The notes: generated by a model from the sequence alone, not told the origin. Positions 46,007 through 56,394 are shown, counted from the first letter of the stretch. The stretch is DNA of 64,000 nucleotides from Lachnospiraceae bacterium (GCA_015056765.1 SVFQ01000002.1:161253-225252), one strand, 5' to 3'. Numbers and translations: made by a program.

Positions 46007-46717
46007 TTATATATCATTTACGACTTTCATATAGCCCGCAGTAATAATGCCTGCCGGCAAAGCTATAATGGCAATTCCCAACACCGACGACAACATAGTA
46101 ATAATCCGTCCTGCTGTAGTAACCGGATAGATGTCTCCATATCCCACTGTGGTAAGTGAAACCGTAGCCCAATACACTGCTTCGAAAAAGGAATCAAAGG
46201 ATTCCGGTTCGACATTGAAAATAACAAGTGCTGATACTAGTACATAAGCTACTGCAAAGAATACAACCACGATCAAAGCATCTTTTGATTTGGACATAAC
46301 CTGTGAGATAATCCGGATGCTTTTACTGTATCGAAAGGCTTTAAAAACACGGAATATTCTAAGCATCCTGGAAATACGAAGTAATCTCAACATACGGAAG
46401 CCACGATTCAGCATGGTCAAAGAAGGCAATATGGAAATCAAATCAATGATTGCCCAAAAAGTAAATGGGTGCTTGATGAAAGCTACTACTGAATGATTAT
46501 TCTGCCTATAATCAGCGGTAATAAAACGCAGGATATAATCAATGATGAATAGTATCATCGAAATTATCTCTATCGGTAAGAAAATAGGATGTGACTCCTT
46601 GAATGCTAGCGGTATAATACTTGCCAGAATCACTACCAACATAACTACATCATAAATTTTACTTACAATATCTTGATTTCCGGCGACTTCCACTATCTCA
46701 TAAATTCTTTTTCGCAT
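46007..46717 (-). CDS. Voltage-gated-type potassium channel
   Basis: Protein of 236 residues with six membrane helices. S4 has repeated arginines (M-L-R-L-L-R-I-S-R-M-L-R-I-F-R). The pore loop carries the selectivity filter T-V-G-Y-G-D, followed by the pore-lining helix. This is the 6-TM Kv architecture of the ion_trans family. No cytoplasmic RCK domain follows. The start at 46717 has GGGGAG six bases upstream. Confidence 0.92.
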   Translation of the reverse strand: MRKRIYEIVEVAGNQDIVSKIYDVVMLVVILASIIPLAFKESHPIFLPIEIISMILFIIDYILRFITADYRQNNHSVVAFIKHPFTFWAIIDLISILPSLTMLNRGFRMLRLLRISRMLRIFRVFKAFRYSKSIRIISQVMSKSKDALIVVVFFAVAYVLVSALVIFNVEPESFDSFFEAVYWATVSLTTVGYGDIYPVTTAGRIITMLSSVLGIAIIALPAGIITAGYMKVVNDI

Positions 46718-46744
46718 AATTATCTCCCCTTTCGCTTTTTCCAT

Positions 46745-46795
46745 TATACAAAAAATAGCTGCCATTCTCTAGATTGAGAATGACAGCTATTCTAA
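46745..46795 (-). terminator. Hairpin terminator upstream of the K+ channel gene
   Basis: A 16-bp stem with one mismatch (46754-46769 with 46776-46791), followed on the minus strand by TTTTTT. A TATAAT at 46743-46748, directly after the T run, may be the -10 box of the channel gene. Confidence 0.7.
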
Positions 46796-46821
46796 GATTC
46801 ACCAAATTAGAGAATTAGCAC

Positions 46822-46849
46822 AAAGTGCGCCTCTCATGAGGCGCACTTT
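46822..46849 (-). terminator. Second hairpin after the DUF3298-type lipoprotein gene
   Basis: A perfect 12-bp stem (46822-46833 with 46838-46849) just after the stop codon. The following T tract is weak, so it may stabilise the 3' end, with the T-rich hairpin at 46754-46791 ending transcription. Confidence 0.6.
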
Positions 46850-46862
46850 CTAGTTCTATCGT

Positions 46863-48491
46863 TTATTTATTGATTTGGAACTCATATGCGGTATTATAAG
46901 TAGCCACATACAGCGTATCTCCCTCGATTTCGAACTGTGCAGGCGCAGAGTTCACAGGCATCTGGTCTACCACATCGCCGGTGAATCGATCTAATAGATA
47001 GATATAATCCGGTTCTTCTGTGAATCCGTAGCCGCAAATAATAGTATCATCCACAATCTGGAAGTTTGCAGCGCCGGCTACCATAGGCTCACTTCTAAAG
47101 AGCAACTTTCTTTCAATCAGATCATACGCCACAATATAGTTTGACTTAGGCTCTTCTGAAGCATAACCCGCATGTCCCACTTCTGCATAAAGGATATCCC
47201 CTACTATCTTTGCGTATTTTAAATACTCTGTAGAATGTGAAGTATAGCCTTCCTTTTCATCCGGTCCATTACACAAGGTATAGAAATCCAAATCGTATAA
47301 CAAGTCATCTGCCTGGATGTCATATATGTATAGGGAATTATACATATAATCGTATTCTACCGTATTTCCAAACATATACTCATAATTATCATCTTTGTAG
47401 TCATGGCCTACCTGGGCAAATCCATGTTGTGCACACCAAGCTTCTGTGTCAAGCCAATCAGATTCATCCTCTTTTGTCACATTCAATGAGACATACTTAT
47501 TTGCCGCCGTCTGGCCATCAGCCACGTATTTGTCAAAGGTAGGATTTTCGATTTCCGCATGCTGCTCCGGAGCTTCTTCTTCCTGGGTTGGAATGATGGT
47601 ATCCGTATCTCCGTCCTTCTCTACCACCATTTTTTCCACATCCGGTTTCTCTGTTAATCTGTATTCCTCTTTGATTAAATCTGGATAGTCCTTGTATGAC
47701 AAAGTCACTTCCATATAACCGGCGGCATAGCTGGCAATTTCATAAGGAGAAAACTCGATATACAGTCCTTCTTCATTAATCACCCAGGTATAGGAATCCT
47801 CATCAAATTTATACTGGAAAGGATCCGTTTCTGTGCTATCTTCCCCCGGATAGAAATACAGATCAATTTCTTCCATGGCATCGGGATTTGCTTTTTCCAT
47901 GGCAGTACGAACATTGGCTGCAAAGTTTTCCCGATCTGCTATTACATCCTGGATACTGATTTCATTACCAGTCTGAGGGTCAAAATTTAAGCTTGTAGCA
48001 CCATGATTTGGATGTGCACCACCTGCATCATCATAAAAAGCAGTTTTGATGGTAAACAGTTTTTCATCTGCTCGCTCTATAGAAACGTTCAGCTGGCTTG
48101 TGTATTCGACTTCGTAGTCTCTTTCATCTTCTAATTTCCAGGCACCATACTCTGCTACTGTTTCTTTGGTTTCCTCATTCCATCCCATATTTAGGCTGGC
48201 AATTTTGGACCACAGTCTAGGATACTTATCCTGATACTCTTGGCTAAACTGGATTTCCGGATAATTACCTGTAGCTACAACCTTACTGTCGTACATGCAC
48301 TCAATACCATGATTGATAATCGTAATGGGCGTCTCTGTAGTAGCCTCTTCTACTTTTTGTGTCTCTTCTGTAATATCCGTTTCAAAAGAAAGACCTTGTT
48401 CTTTCTCTTCTTTTTGATTGCCGCATCCTGTTAGCAACATAGATGCTACCAAGGCTCCGGTTAATGTGATTGTTATACTTCTTGCTTTCAT
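46863..48491 (-). CDS. Lipoprotein with DUF3298/RsiV-like domain and C-terminal repeat domain
   Basis: Protein of 542 residues with lipobox L-L-T-G-C-G. The first half (about 60-270) matches the DUF4163-DUF3298 arrangement seen in RsiV and PdaC-like proteins, with the hallmark G-G-A-H-P-N/H. The second half (about 320-542) has strand-turn repeats (V-G-D-I-L-Y-A-E-V, V-D-D-T-I-I-C-G-Y, I-E-G-D-T-L-Y-V-A) that suggest a small beta-propeller. RsiV relatives bind lysozyme, but no sigma factor gene is nearby, so that role cannot be assumed. The start at 48491 has GGAGG with good spacing. Confidence 0.72.
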   Translation of the reverse strand: MKARSITITLTGALVASMLLTGCGNQKEEKEQGLSFETDITEETQKVEEATTETPITIINHGIECMYDSKVVATGNYPEIQFSQEYQDKYPRLWSKIASLNMGWNEETKETVAEYGAWKLEDERDYEVEYTSQLNVSIERADEKLFTIKTAFYDDAGGAHPNHGATSLNFDPQTGNEISIQDVIADRENFAANVRTAMEKANPDAMEEIDLYFYPGEDSTETDPFQYKFDEDSYTWVINEEGLYIEFSPYEIASYAAGYMEVTLSYKDYPDLIKEEYRLTEKPDVEKMVVEKDGDTDTIIPTQEEEAPEQHAEIENPTFDKYVADGQTAANKYVSLNVTKEDESDWLDTEAWCAQHGFAQVGHDYKDDNYEYMFGNTVEYDYMYNSLYIYDIQADDLLYDLDFYTLCNGPDEKEGYTSHSTEYLKYAKIVGDILYAEVGHAGYASEEPKSNYIVAYDLIERKLLFRSEPMVAGAANFQIVDDTIICGYGFTEEPDYIYLLDRFTGDVVDQMPVNSAPAQFEIEGDTLYVATYNTAYEFQINK

Positions 48492-48545
48492 TTTCATTCC
48501 TCCAAACTTATACCATTATATCACAGGGAGGAATTTTCACGCGTA

Positions 48546-48582
48546 TAAAAAAAGGGACCACTCCAAATGGAGTGATCCCTAA
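48546..48582 (-). terminator. Terminator of the opp operon
   Basis: A 12-bp stem with one mismatch (48553-48564 with 48569-48580), followed on the minus strand by seven T. It lies after the oppA stop codon. Confidence 0.88.
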
Positions 48583-48622
48583 ATCAATTATGAAGAAAAA
48601 TATAAAGTATTAGCCAAATTGA

Positions 48623-50383
48623 TTATTTTACTTCTGCATACATGAAGTATTTAGTACCGAAGATAGTAGCATAGATACCATCTACGTTTGTCTTCTGCAT
48701 GTACAGATCGTTGTAGTAGTAAATCGGAACTACTGCACCGGTAGCCATCAGCATATCTTCTGCTTCGTGCATCATCTTTTCACGTGCAACTAAATCAGTT
48801 TCAGCTTTGATTTTGGTTATAAGTTCATCGTATTTAGACCAATCTGGAGCTGCACTTGTAGGATTTACACCAAACTGAGGATCGTTGTTACCGGAGTTAG
48901 AAGCAAACATTTCAAGCATGTTGATAGGGTCATCATAGTCAGCTAACCAACCTTCACGAGCAACGTCGAAGTTACCGTTCTTACGGTCGTTTAAGAATGT
49001 CTGCCAGTCTTCCTGCTGGATATCCATCTGAATACCTACAGTAGCTAAATCCTGCTGAATAGCCTGTGCTATAGCTACGTGACCGGAACCATCGTTGGTC
49101 AGGTAAGTAATAGACAGTGGAGTTGCATCAGAAAGCATATTGTTTTCATCAAATTCATAACCAGCTTCTTTTAACAGTGCAACTGCTTCATCAATGCTGG
49201 TATCCAGTGCATAGTAACCATCTTCTACAGGGAAGGTGTAATCTGCATCGTTAGCTTTGAATTCGCCGCCGTTACCATCGCTCATGCCTGCTGGAATGTA
49301 GCTGGTAGCTGGCTGCTGATTTGTCTGGCCAATGTTTTCTACGATGTAATCACGATCGATCAGGTAGTTAAATGCGAGACGCATAGCATTTGCCTGCTCA
49401 GGTGTCTTACCATCGAAGAGTTTGGAGTTTACGTTAAATGCTACATAGTAGGTACCTAAGTTCTCAGCTACCTTGAAATCAGGCTGCTCTTTCAGAGTAG
49501 AGATTTCATCATTAGGTACAGAATCGATATAGTCTAAGTCCCCTGCGTTGTAAGCAGCCAGAATAGCTGTATCATCAGCACTTAACATGAAGTGTAATTC
49601 TTCTAATTTTACATTGTCTGCATCATAGAAGTTAGGGTTCTTTACATATACCATGGATTCATCATGGTTCCACTCTTTCAGAGTGAAAGCACCGTTGGAT
49701 ACGAATCCGGCTTCCATAGCCCAAGCGCCTGGGTTGGTTTCCCAATCAGGAGCAGCTTCTACAGCGAACTGTGGAACAGGCATAAATACAGGGAATGCTA
49801 AAAGGCTCATCATGTATGGGCAAGGAGCGGTCAAATTCCAAGTAATGGTTTTGCCATCTTCGCTTGCTGTTACATCCAGTTCATCACCATTTCTAGCGAA
49901 AAGATCGAACAGGTAGCCATAGTCAGAAGCTGTTTTAGGATCAGCTGCTCTCTTCCAAGAGTACTCGAAATCCTTTGCAGTTAATTCTGTACCATCAGAC
50001 CATTTCAGACCATCTTTCATGGTTACAGTATAAGTAAGACCATCTTCGCTTACTTCTGGTTCTCCATCAGCAAGTGCAGGTACGATAGATCCGTCCTCAG
50101 CGGAAGTATACAAACCTACGAAGCTGTTGGATGCAAGGCAAGCACCATCAACAGAAGAGTTGAGGGCTGGATCCAAGTGATCTGGTTCACTTGCCAGGCA
50201 AAGTCTAAGTACGTTAGATGGATTACCGGATGTCTCTGCCTCAGCTGCAGGAGCATCTGCGGTTGTTTCTGCGCTAGCATCAGCAGCAGGTGCTGTATCT
50301 GCAGGAGCAGCTGTAGAGCCGCAACCGGCAAGTAAAGAAACTGCCATTGTGCCAGCAAGTAAAGTTGCTGTCAACTTTTTCAT
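48623..50383 (-). CDS. oppA: Peptide ABC transporter substrate-binding lipoprotein
   Basis: Extracellular solute-binding protein of family 5, 586 residues. Lipobox L-L-A-G-C is followed by an Ala/Thr/Glu-rich linker, and the fold contains the family signature L-K-W-S-D-G-T-E-L-T-A-K-D-F near residue 125. It captures oligopeptides and delivers them to the OppBCDF channel. It is the last gene of the operon, with a hairpin between it and oppF that may favour its higher expression. AGGAGG precedes the start. Confidence 0.93.
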   Translation of the reverse strand: MKKLTATLLAGTMAVSLLAGCGSTAAPADTAPAADASAETTADAPAAEAETSGNPSNVLRLCLASEPDHLDPALNSSVDGACLASNSFVGLYTSAEDGSIVPALADGEPEVSEDGLTYTVTMKDGLKWSDGTELTAKDFEYSWKRAADPKTASDYGYLFDLFARNGDELDVTASEDGKTITWNLTAPCPYMMSLLAFPVFMPVPQFAVEAAPDWETNPGAWAMEAGFVSNGAFTLKEWNHDESMVYVKNPNFYDADNVKLEELHFMLSADDTAILAAYNAGDLDYIDSVPNDEISTLKEQPDFKVAENLGTYYVAFNVNSKLFDGKTPEQANAMRLAFNYLIDRDYIVENIGQTNQQPATSYIPAGMSDGNGGEFKANDADYTFPVEDGYYALDTSIDEAVALLKEAGYEFDENNMLSDATPLSITYLTNDGSGHVAIAQAIQQDLATVGIQMDIQQEDWQTFLNDRKNGNFDVAREGWLADYDDPINMLEMFASNSGNNDPQFGVNPTSAAPDWSKYDELITKIKAETDLVAREKMMHEAEDMLMATGAVVPIYYYNDLYMQKTNVDGIYATIFGTKYFMYAEVK

Positions 50384-50419
50384 AATGTTTTCCTCCTTTT
50401 AGGAAAAATGAATTTTTAT

Positions 50420-50442
50420 AATGACGGATATTGTCCGTTATT
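50420..50442 (-). other. Intercistronic hairpin between oppF and oppA
   Basis: A 9-bp stem with one G-T pair (50420-50428 with 50434-50442) and a 5-base loop in the 90-base gap. No U tract follows, so it is more likely an RNA stabiliser or partial attenuator than a terminator. Confidence 0.45.
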
Positions 50443-50473
50443 ACCGTTTCACTTTAGTTACAATGATTACTTC

Positions 50474-51439
50474 TTATTTGTTATGACATGCCACCATGTG
50501 TCCATTGCCTCTATCTGTCAGACTTGGGCATTCCTTTTCACACTGCTCTGTCGCATAAGGACAACGTGTACGGAATGGGCATCCGGAAGGCATATTCAGA
50601 GGGCTTGGTACATCCCCCTCCAGGATGATACGTTTGCTTTGTTTTGCTTTATTTGGATCCGGAATCGGAACAGCAGACAAAAGGGACAATGTATATGGAT
50701 GAATAGGACTATTGTTCAGTTCATCTGCATCTGCAATCTCTACGATTCTTCCCAGGTACATAACCGCAATACGCTGAGAAATGTGATGTACAACCAAAAG
50801 GTCATGCGCAATGAAAAGATATGCTACACCAAGTTTTTCCTGGAGTTCCTCAAACATATTGATAACCTGCGCCTGAATGGATACATCCAGTGCGGATACC
50901 GGCTCATCACACACAATGAACTTTGGATTTACCGCAAGGGCTCTGGCGATACCGATACGCTGTCTCTGACCGCCGGAAAACTCATGGGCATAACGTGTTG
51001 CATGCTCTGCGTTCAATCCTACCAGTTCCATCAGCTCCAAGATTTTATCTCTTCTCTCTCCCTTAGAACTGTACAGTTTATGTACATCCAAAGGCTCCCC
51101 GATAATATCCTCTACTTTCATACGAGGGTCCAAAGAAGAATATGGATCCTGGAAAACCATCTGCATTTCTTTACGAAGTCTGGTGATATTGGAATCTGTT
51201 ACTAATTCCCCGTTGAAACGAAACTCTCCGCTTGTAGGTTTGTATAAATGAAGAAGTGTACGGCCAACTGTAGTCTTACCACATCCACTTTCTCCAACCA
51301 GACCAAGTGTCTCGCCAGGTTTGATATTAAAGCTTACACCATCTACTGCTTTCAATGGTACGCTTTTGAATAATCCCGTTTTAATAGGGAAATACTCTTT
51401 TAAATCTTTTACCTCTACTAAGTATTCACTATTAGCCAT
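50474..51439 (-). CDS. oppF: Peptide ABC transporter ATP-binding protein OppF
   Basis: ABC ATPase of 321 residues with Walker [10 protein letters not shown], signature S-G-G-Q-R-Q-R, Walker B F-I-V-C-D-E-P, and the C-terminal oligopeptide-transporter extension with [10 protein letters not shown] cysteines. That extension in OppF/DppF homologues can hold an iron-sulfur cluster. Its start overlaps the end of oppD by 8 bases. Confidence 0.94.
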   Translation of the reverse strand: MANSEYLVEVKDLKEYFPIKTGLFKSVPLKAVDGVSFNIKPGETLGLVGESGCGKTTVGRTLLHLYKPTSGEFRFNGELVTDSNITRLRKEMQMVFQDPYSSLDPRMKVEDIIGEPLDVHKLYSSKGERRDKILELMELVGLNAEHATRYAHEFSGGQRQRIGIARALAVNPKFIVCDEPVSALDVSIQAQVINMFEELQEKLGVAYLFIAHDLLVVHHISQRIAVMYLGRIVEIADADELNNSPIHPYTLSLLSAVPIPDPNKAKQSKRIILEGDVPSPLNMPSGCPFRTRCPYATEQCEKECPSLTDRGNGHMVACHNK

Positions 51440-52472
51440 TTGCCTGTTCCTCCTCTAGCTGTCTTTTTACATTCAACCAGCAGGATGCATAGTGTCCGTC
51501 AGGCATTTCCATTTCCTGCGGTACTTCCTCCAGGCAAATCTTCATGGCATTCTCACATCTGGTGCAGAATGCACAGCCCTTAGGCATATTTAAAAGGTTA
51601 ATCGGAGTACCACCGATTGGCACCAATTTTTCCTTCATATTATCTACGTTCGGAATCGAACGAAGAAGTCCTTTGGTATATTCGTGACATGGTCTGTAGA
51701 AAATATCTTCTGCAGTACCACGCTCACATACTCTACCGCCATACATCACGATGATTTCATCGCACATGGTAGCGATAACACCCAGGTCATGTGTAACCAG
51801 GATGATAGCCATACCCAGTTTTTTCTGCAAATCAGCCATCAGTTCCAAAATCTGTGCTTGGATAGTAACATCAAGGGCTGTGGTAGGCTCATCCGCAATG
51901 AGGATATCCGGCTCGCAAGCAAGTGCCATGGCAATCATAACCCTCTGTCTCATACCACCGGATAATTCGTATGGATACTGATTCACACGTTTTTCAGGTT
52001 CGTTTACACCTACCATAGTCAGAAGCTCAATGCTTCTTTCTGTAGCGGCCTTTTTTGTTTTTCTTTCAGTGTGAAGCATGATTGCTTCATTTAATTGAGA
52101 TCCGATTGTAAAGGTCGGATTCAAACTTGTCATAGGATCCTGGAAGATAATGCTACATTTATCTCCACGGAAATCTCTCATTTCCTTTGGTGTGAAATTC
52201 AGGATATTTTTTCCTTTGTATAAAATCTCGCCATCTACGACTTTACCGGTGTCTGCCAAAATCTGCATGATGGAATAAGCGGTAACGCTCTTTCCGGAAC
52301 CGGACTCACCTACGATACCGAGGATTTTGCCTTTTGTCAGGTTGAAGGATACGCCGTTTACCGCACGTACTTCACCGGAATCTGTAAAGAAAGAAGTATG
52401 TAGGTTCTTTACAGTCAGAACAGCATTTTCGTTATTCTGACGAACCTTCTCTTCTACATCTATATTTGCCAT
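51432..52472 (-). CDS. oppD: Peptide ABC transporter ATP-binding protein OppD
   Basis: ABC ATPase of 346 residues with Walker [10 protein letters not shown], signature S-G-G-M-R-Q-R, Walker [10 protein letters not shown], and the C-terminal domain with C-x-F-C-x-R-C. It pairs with OppF to drive peptide import. About 30 extra residues precede the canonical domain. Confidence 0.94.
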   Translation of the reverse strand: MANIDVEEKVRQNNENAVLTVKNLHTSFFTDSGEVRAVNGVSFNLTKGKILGIVGESGSGKSVTAYSIMQILADTGKVVDGEILYKGKNILNFTPKEMRDFRGDKCSIIFQDPMTSLNPTFTIGSQLNEAIMLHTERKTKKAATERSIELLTMVGVNEPEKRVNQYPYELSGGMRQRVMIAMALACEPDILIADEPTTALDVTIQAQILELMADLQKKLGMAIILVTHDLGVIATMCDEIIVMYGGRVCERGTAEDIFYRPCHEYTKGLLRSIPNVDNMKEKLVPIGGTPINLLNMPKGCAFCTRCENAMKICLEEVPQEMEMPDGHYASCWLNVKRQLEEEQANG

Positions 52473-52502
52473 AGTTAATCTCCAATCTACCTTGCAGTCT
52501 AA

Positions 52503-53582
52503 TTATTTTCTAAGTTTTGGATCGAATGCATCTCTCAGTCCGTCTCCAAGTAAGTTAAATGCCAATACAATCAACACGATCATGACTGCCGGAAATACAA
52601 GTTTATATGGATAAGACTGCATACCGGAACGAGCCGCACTGGCAAGGCTTCCTAAGGAAGGCATCGGAAGTGCTACACCAAGTCCGATGAAACTTAGGTA
52701 ACTTTCTGTAAAGATTGCGGACGGAATCTGCAATGCTGCCGCGATGAAGATTACACTAATACAGTTTGGTAATACATGGCTGCGAATAATACGCCAAGGC
52801 TTTGCACCGATAGCTCTGGCAGCCAGTACATATTCGTTTTCTTTGATGGTAAGCACCTGACCACGCACCAGACGTGCCATACCTACCCAGTATAAAAGAC
52901 CAAATACGATAAACATGGAAACCATGTTGGTTCCTAGTCTATGTAAAATTGGAAATGTATCTAATTGAAGTGTCTCTCTTAAAACCACAGATAAGAGGAT
53001 AATAATCAGCATTTCCGGTAGTGAATAGATGATATCCACGATTCGCATCATCACCATATCCACTTTGCCTCCGGCGTACCCCGATATAGAACCGTAAATA
53101 ACACCGATGATAACTACCATGACCGCTGCAACAACACCTACCAGGAAAGATACTCTGGTGCCATATACCACACGAATGAAGTAGTCTCTGCAAAGTTCGT
53201 CAGTTCCCATGATATGTGGGAATACCTTGCCGCCCTGCTCGATGTATTTGGTTTCTAATTTAGAATATTCAAACGGTGCAAGGTTTGCTGCGGATTTATC
53301 ACGCTTACCTTCTACTGTAATAATCTGTTCGTAACTATAAGGTACAAACTTTGGTGCAAATACCATCATCAGGATGACCAAAATCAAAACGATGATACTG
53401 CCAACTGCCAGTGGATTCTTCATGAGTTTTCTCATACCATCCTTAAAGAAGGTAACGGATTCGCTCATGACATCCTGCTGTTTCTTTTCATCATCAGTTG
53501 CTTTTTCAAATTTAGATAAATCAATCTGCAAGCTCAAAGGATTTTTCTTTGGCATTGCCATGTTGTTATTCTCTGTTGCCAT
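52503..53582 (-). CDS. oppC: Peptide ABC transporter permease OppC
   Basis: Inner-membrane permease of 359 residues with an N-terminal OppC_N segment, a helix near 60-80, and a large external loop (about 85-150). Five further helices carry the EAA-type loop A-A-R-A-I-G-A-K-P-W-R-I-I. The Asn/Met-rich cytoplasmic N-terminus of about 40 residues is longer than usual. It lies 19 bases after oppB. Confidence 0.93.
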   Translation of the reverse strand: MATENNNMAMPKKNPLSLQIDLSKFEKATDDEKKQQDVMSESVTFFKDGMRKLMKNPLAVGSIIVLILVILMMVFAPKFVPYSYEQIITVEGKRDKSAANLAPFEYSKLETKYIEQGGKVFPHIMGTDELCRDYFIRVVYGTRVSFLVGVVAAVMVVIIGVIYGSISGYAGGKVDMVMMRIVDIIYSLPEMLIIILLSVVLRETLQLDTFPILHRLGTNMVSMFIVFGLLYWVGMARLVRGQVLTIKENEYVLAARAIGAKPWRIIRSHVLPNCISVIFIAAALQIPSAIFTESYLSFIGLGVALPMPSLGSLASAARSGMQSYPYKLVFPAVMIVLIVLAFNLLGDGLRDAFDPKLRK

Positions 53583-53601
53583 TTCTACTCCCGCCTATGT
53601 C

Positions 53602-54513
53602 TTATTCAAATTTAATTCGTGGATCTACAATCTTGTAAAGAATATCGCAAATAAGGTTCATGATTACCATCAAAGTTGCCAGGAAAATGGTGGTTCCCAT
53701 AATCATGGTGTAATCACGTTTTGTAATACAATCTACGAATTTAGATCCCAGACCACCGATGGTAAAGATTTTCTCTATTACCAAACTACCTGTTAAGATA
53801 CCCGCTGTCATAGGACCCACATAGGTAATAACCGGGATAAGTGAATTACGAAGTGCATGCTTGAAAATAACTTTCAATGCAGGTACACCTTTTGCTCTTG
53901 CTGTACGAATATAATCCTGACCCAGCACATCCAGCATACTGGTCTTTGTCAGTCTGGTGATGTAAGCCATAGGATACAAAGATAATGCAATGACCGGTAA
54001 TACGATGTTTTGCTCTTGTACACTAAACACCGGCACCCATTTGAGCTTCAAGCAAAAAATCAAAAGCAGCCAGGAACCAAGCACGAAGCTAGGCATCGCT
54101 GTGGCCAATGTGGAAAAGAATACAATCAATCGATCCGGTAATTTATTTCGCATCAATGCTGCGATACTACCAAAGATAATACCGAAAATCAGGGCTACGA
54201 TTACTGCTCTAATACCAAGTTTTGCAGAGATTCCAAAGGATTCAAAAATCGTAGTCTTAATGTCACGACCTGTGGTAAGGCTGACACCCATATCTCCATG
54301 AAGAAGATTTCTCATATAATAGTAAAACTGAACCGGAACCGGTTTGTCCAAATTATATCTGGCATTCAAAACCTCCAGCACCGCTTCTGTCTTCGCTTTC
54401 TCACCATTAAATGGGCCACCCGGTATCGCGTTCATCGCAAAAAAGGTAATGGCGCAAATAATGAAAAGAGAAACAATTGCAAGTCCAATTCTTTTCAGTA
54501 CATACTTCAGCAT
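53602..54513 (-). CDS. oppB: Peptide ABC transporter permease OppB
   Basis: Permease of about 303 residues with six membrane helices, the N-terminal L-K-R-I-G motif of OppB/DppB proteins, and the EAA loop A-R-A-K-G-V-P. It is first in the operon, behind a consensus promoter. Two ATG codons are possible, 54519 and 54513; AGGAG is 9 bases before the second and only 3 before the first. Confidence 0.92.
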   Translation of the reverse strand: MLKYVLKRIGLAIVSLFIICAITFFAMNAIPGGPFNGEKAKTEAVLEVLNARYNLDKPVPVQFYYYMRNLLHGDMGVSLTTGRDIKTTIFESFGISAKLGIRAVIVALIFGIIFGSIAALMRNKLPDRLIVFFSTLATAMPSFVLGSWLLLIFCLKLKWVPVFSVQEQNIVLPVIALSLYPMAYITRLTKTSMLDVLGQDYIRTARAKGVPALKVIFKHALRNSLIPVITYVGPMTAGILTGSLVIEKIFTIGGLGSKFVDCITKRDYTMIMGTTIFLATLMVIMNLICDILYKIVDPRIKFE

Positions 54514-54599
54514 TTTCATCAGCTCCTAAACTTTTGTAAGTGGCTTACCTGTATCGTTTTCGTAAACTTGTATTCCTGTATACAACTAAGCTTGAATCA

Positions 54600-54628
54600 A
54601 TTCTATCCCCCTTCTATATCCTTGTCAA
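54600..54628 (-). promoter_or_regulatory. Sigma-A promoter of the opp operon
   Basis: Minus-strand TTGACA (54623-54628), 17-bp spacer, TAGAAT (54600-54605), giving a leader of about 80 bases. The gap 54520-54845 holds this promoter and the ung terminator. I see nothing else in it. Confidence 0.85.
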
Positions 54629-54710
54629 GAATATTTCACAACTTTTACATGAAAAAGATTCATTTTAACTTCGGTGTTTAGATTAAAATTGTTCAAAAAG
54701 GTTAAAAATC

Positions 54711-54760
54711 ATCAAAAAAAATCAATTATGAACAATTTTTCATGTTCATAATTGATTTTA
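54711..54760 (-). terminator. Terminator of ung
   Basis: A perfect 16-bp AT-rich stem (54718-54733 with 54744-54759), with a run of T on the minus strand. Confidence 0.85.
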
Positions 54761-54845
54761 GGTTCCAAAAATACATTTTAAATTGTGTCAAAATTGCATG
54801 TAAGCAAAATACAATCTTTTTACTTTGCCTACCGGATGTCAAAAA

Positions 54846-55520
54846 TTACAGATTTTCTATCTGCCAATCAATGGGCGTACAGCCATTTGCCTGCAAGAAT
54901 TCATTTGCTTTACTAAAGTGCTTACAGCCAAAGAATCCTCTATAAGCAGATAAGGGACTTGGGTGAGGTGCCGTCAAGATTAGGTGCTTAGGATTATTCA
55001 GCATTTTCATCTTAGATTGCGCCGGTTTTCCCCACAGCATATATACAATTGGTCTATCCTGCTCATTTACTTTTTCGATAATCGCATCAGTAAAATGCTC
55101 CCAGCCTTTACCCTGATGAGAATTTGGTTCATGGGCTCTTACCGTCAGAACCGTGTTCAAAAGTAAAACCCCCTGCTCAGCCCATTTGGTCAAATATCCG
55201 TTATTAGGTATATAGCACCCCAGGTCCGAGTTCAGTTCTTGATAAATGTTTTTCAGAGATGGCGGAGCTTCAACTCCCGGTTTCACAGAAAAGCATAGAC
55301 CGTGGGCCTGACCTTCATTGAAATAAGGATCCTGGCCTAGAATCAAAACCTTCACGTCCTTTAATGGCGTAAGGTGCAGCGCATTAAAGATATCTTCCGA
55401 AGGCGGATAAATCACTCTACTGTTGTATTCGTTTTTAACAAAGTTGAATAAGTTCTTATAGTAGTCCTTATGAAACTCAGCATCCAATGCCGGAAGCCAA
55501 TCATTGTTTATCATTGCCAT
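54846..55520 (-). CDS. ung: Uracil-DNA glycosylase
   Basis: Family 1 UDG of 224 residues that removes uracil from DNA. The water-activating motif is G-Q-D-P-Y with phenylalanine where histidine is usual next. The uracil-pocket phenylalanine lies in L-C-F-S-V, and the C-terminal H-P-S-P-L-S-A loop is intact. GAGG precedes the ATG. Confidence 0.94.
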   Translation of the reverse strand: MAMINNDWLPALDAEFHKDYYKNLFNFVKNEYNSRVIYPPSEDIFNALHLTPLKDVKVLILGQDPYFNEGQAHGLCFSVKPGVEAPPSLKNIYQELNSDLGCYIPNNGYLTKWAEQGVLLLNTVLTVRAHEPNSHQGKGWEHFTDAIIEKVNEQDRPIVYMLWGKPAQSKMKMLNNPKHLILTAPHPSPLSAYRGFFGCKHFSKANEFLQANGCTPIDWQIENL

Positions 55521-55544
55521 AGTCTAGTCCTCACATTTTTTCAA

Positions 55545-55581
55545 TACAAAAGGCAGAATCTGATAGAAACTGCCCTTTGTG
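55545..55581 (-). terminator. Terminator after hisF
   Basis: A 10-bp stem with one mismatch (55547-55556 with 55570-55579), followed on the minus strand by a weak T tract. Confidence 0.6.
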
Positions 55582-55603
55582 AATCCTACTTATTGAAATC
55601 CAT

Positions 55604-56359
55604 TTAGATTCTTACAGAAATCTTATTCTCCTGTAGATAAGATTTCAAATCCTTGATTTCCAGTTCTTTATAATGGAATAAAGAAGCTGCTAATGCTGCA
55701 TCAGCCTTAGCATCCTGAAAGACATCCAGGAAGTCTTTTTTACAACCGGCTCCACCACTGGCGATGACAGGTATCTTCACTGCTTCTGCCACACGTCTTG
55801 TAAGTTCCAGGTCGTAGCCATTTTTTGCGCCGTCGCAGTCCATGCTGGTAAGGAGAATCTCCCCAGCGCCAAGTCTTTCGGCTTCTTTTGCCCACTCAAT
55901 GGCATCCAGGCCCACATCAATTCTGCCACCATGTTTATACACATGCCAGCTGTCTTCGTAACGTTTGGCGTCGATTGCAACTACCACACACTGGCTACCG
56001 AATTTCTCAGCAGCTTCGCTAATCAGTTTTGGATTATCTATGGCTGCAGAGTTCACGGCTACTTTATCAGCGCCTTCTCTTAATAGAAGTTTGAAATCTT
56101 CTACGCTTCTGATACCGCCACCTACTGTAAATGGGATAAACACCTGCTCGGCAACTTTACGCACCATATCTACTACAGTATTTCTGGCATCAGAAGATGC
56201 TGTAATATCTAGAAATACCACTTCGTCTGCACCGGCCTTATCATAGCCTGCCGCAACCTCCACCGGATCACCGGCATCTCTTAACTGTACAAAATTCACG
56301 CCTTTTACCACACGTCCATCTTTTACGTCCAGGCATGGAATAATTCTCTTTGTATGCAT
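55604..56359 (-). CDS. hisF: Imidazole glycerol phosphate synthase subunit HisF
   Basis: Cyclase subunit of 251 residues (TIM barrel) that makes IGP and AICAR from PRFAR with ammonia from HisH. The catalytic D11 is in C-L-D-V-K-D-G, and the second conserved aspartate is in V-A-I-D-A-K-R. Phosphate-binding G-G-G-I-R and A-S-G-G-A-G loops are present. It lies 35 bases after hisH. No other his gene is in the window. Confidence 0.96.
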   Translation of the reverse strand: MHTKRIIPCLDVKDGRVVKGVNFVQLRDAGDPVEVAAGYDKAGADEVVFLDITASSDARNTVVDMVRKVAEQVFIPFTVGGGIRSVEDFKLLLREGADKVAVNSAAIDNPKLISEAAEKFGSQCVVVAIDAKRYEDSWHVYKHGGRIDVGLDAIEWAKEAERLGAGEILLTSMDCDGAKNGYDLELTRRVAEAVKIPVIASGGAGCKKDFLDVFQDAKADAALAASLFHYKELEIKDLKSYLQENKISVRI

Positions 56360-56394
56360 GTTTACTCCTTCTGTGTCTGATTTACGGGTTACTG

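Noticed and set aside
54742..54945. Plus-strand open frame overlapping the end of ung
   Set aside because: It covers the ung terminator and part of the ung coding sequence and has no start signal.
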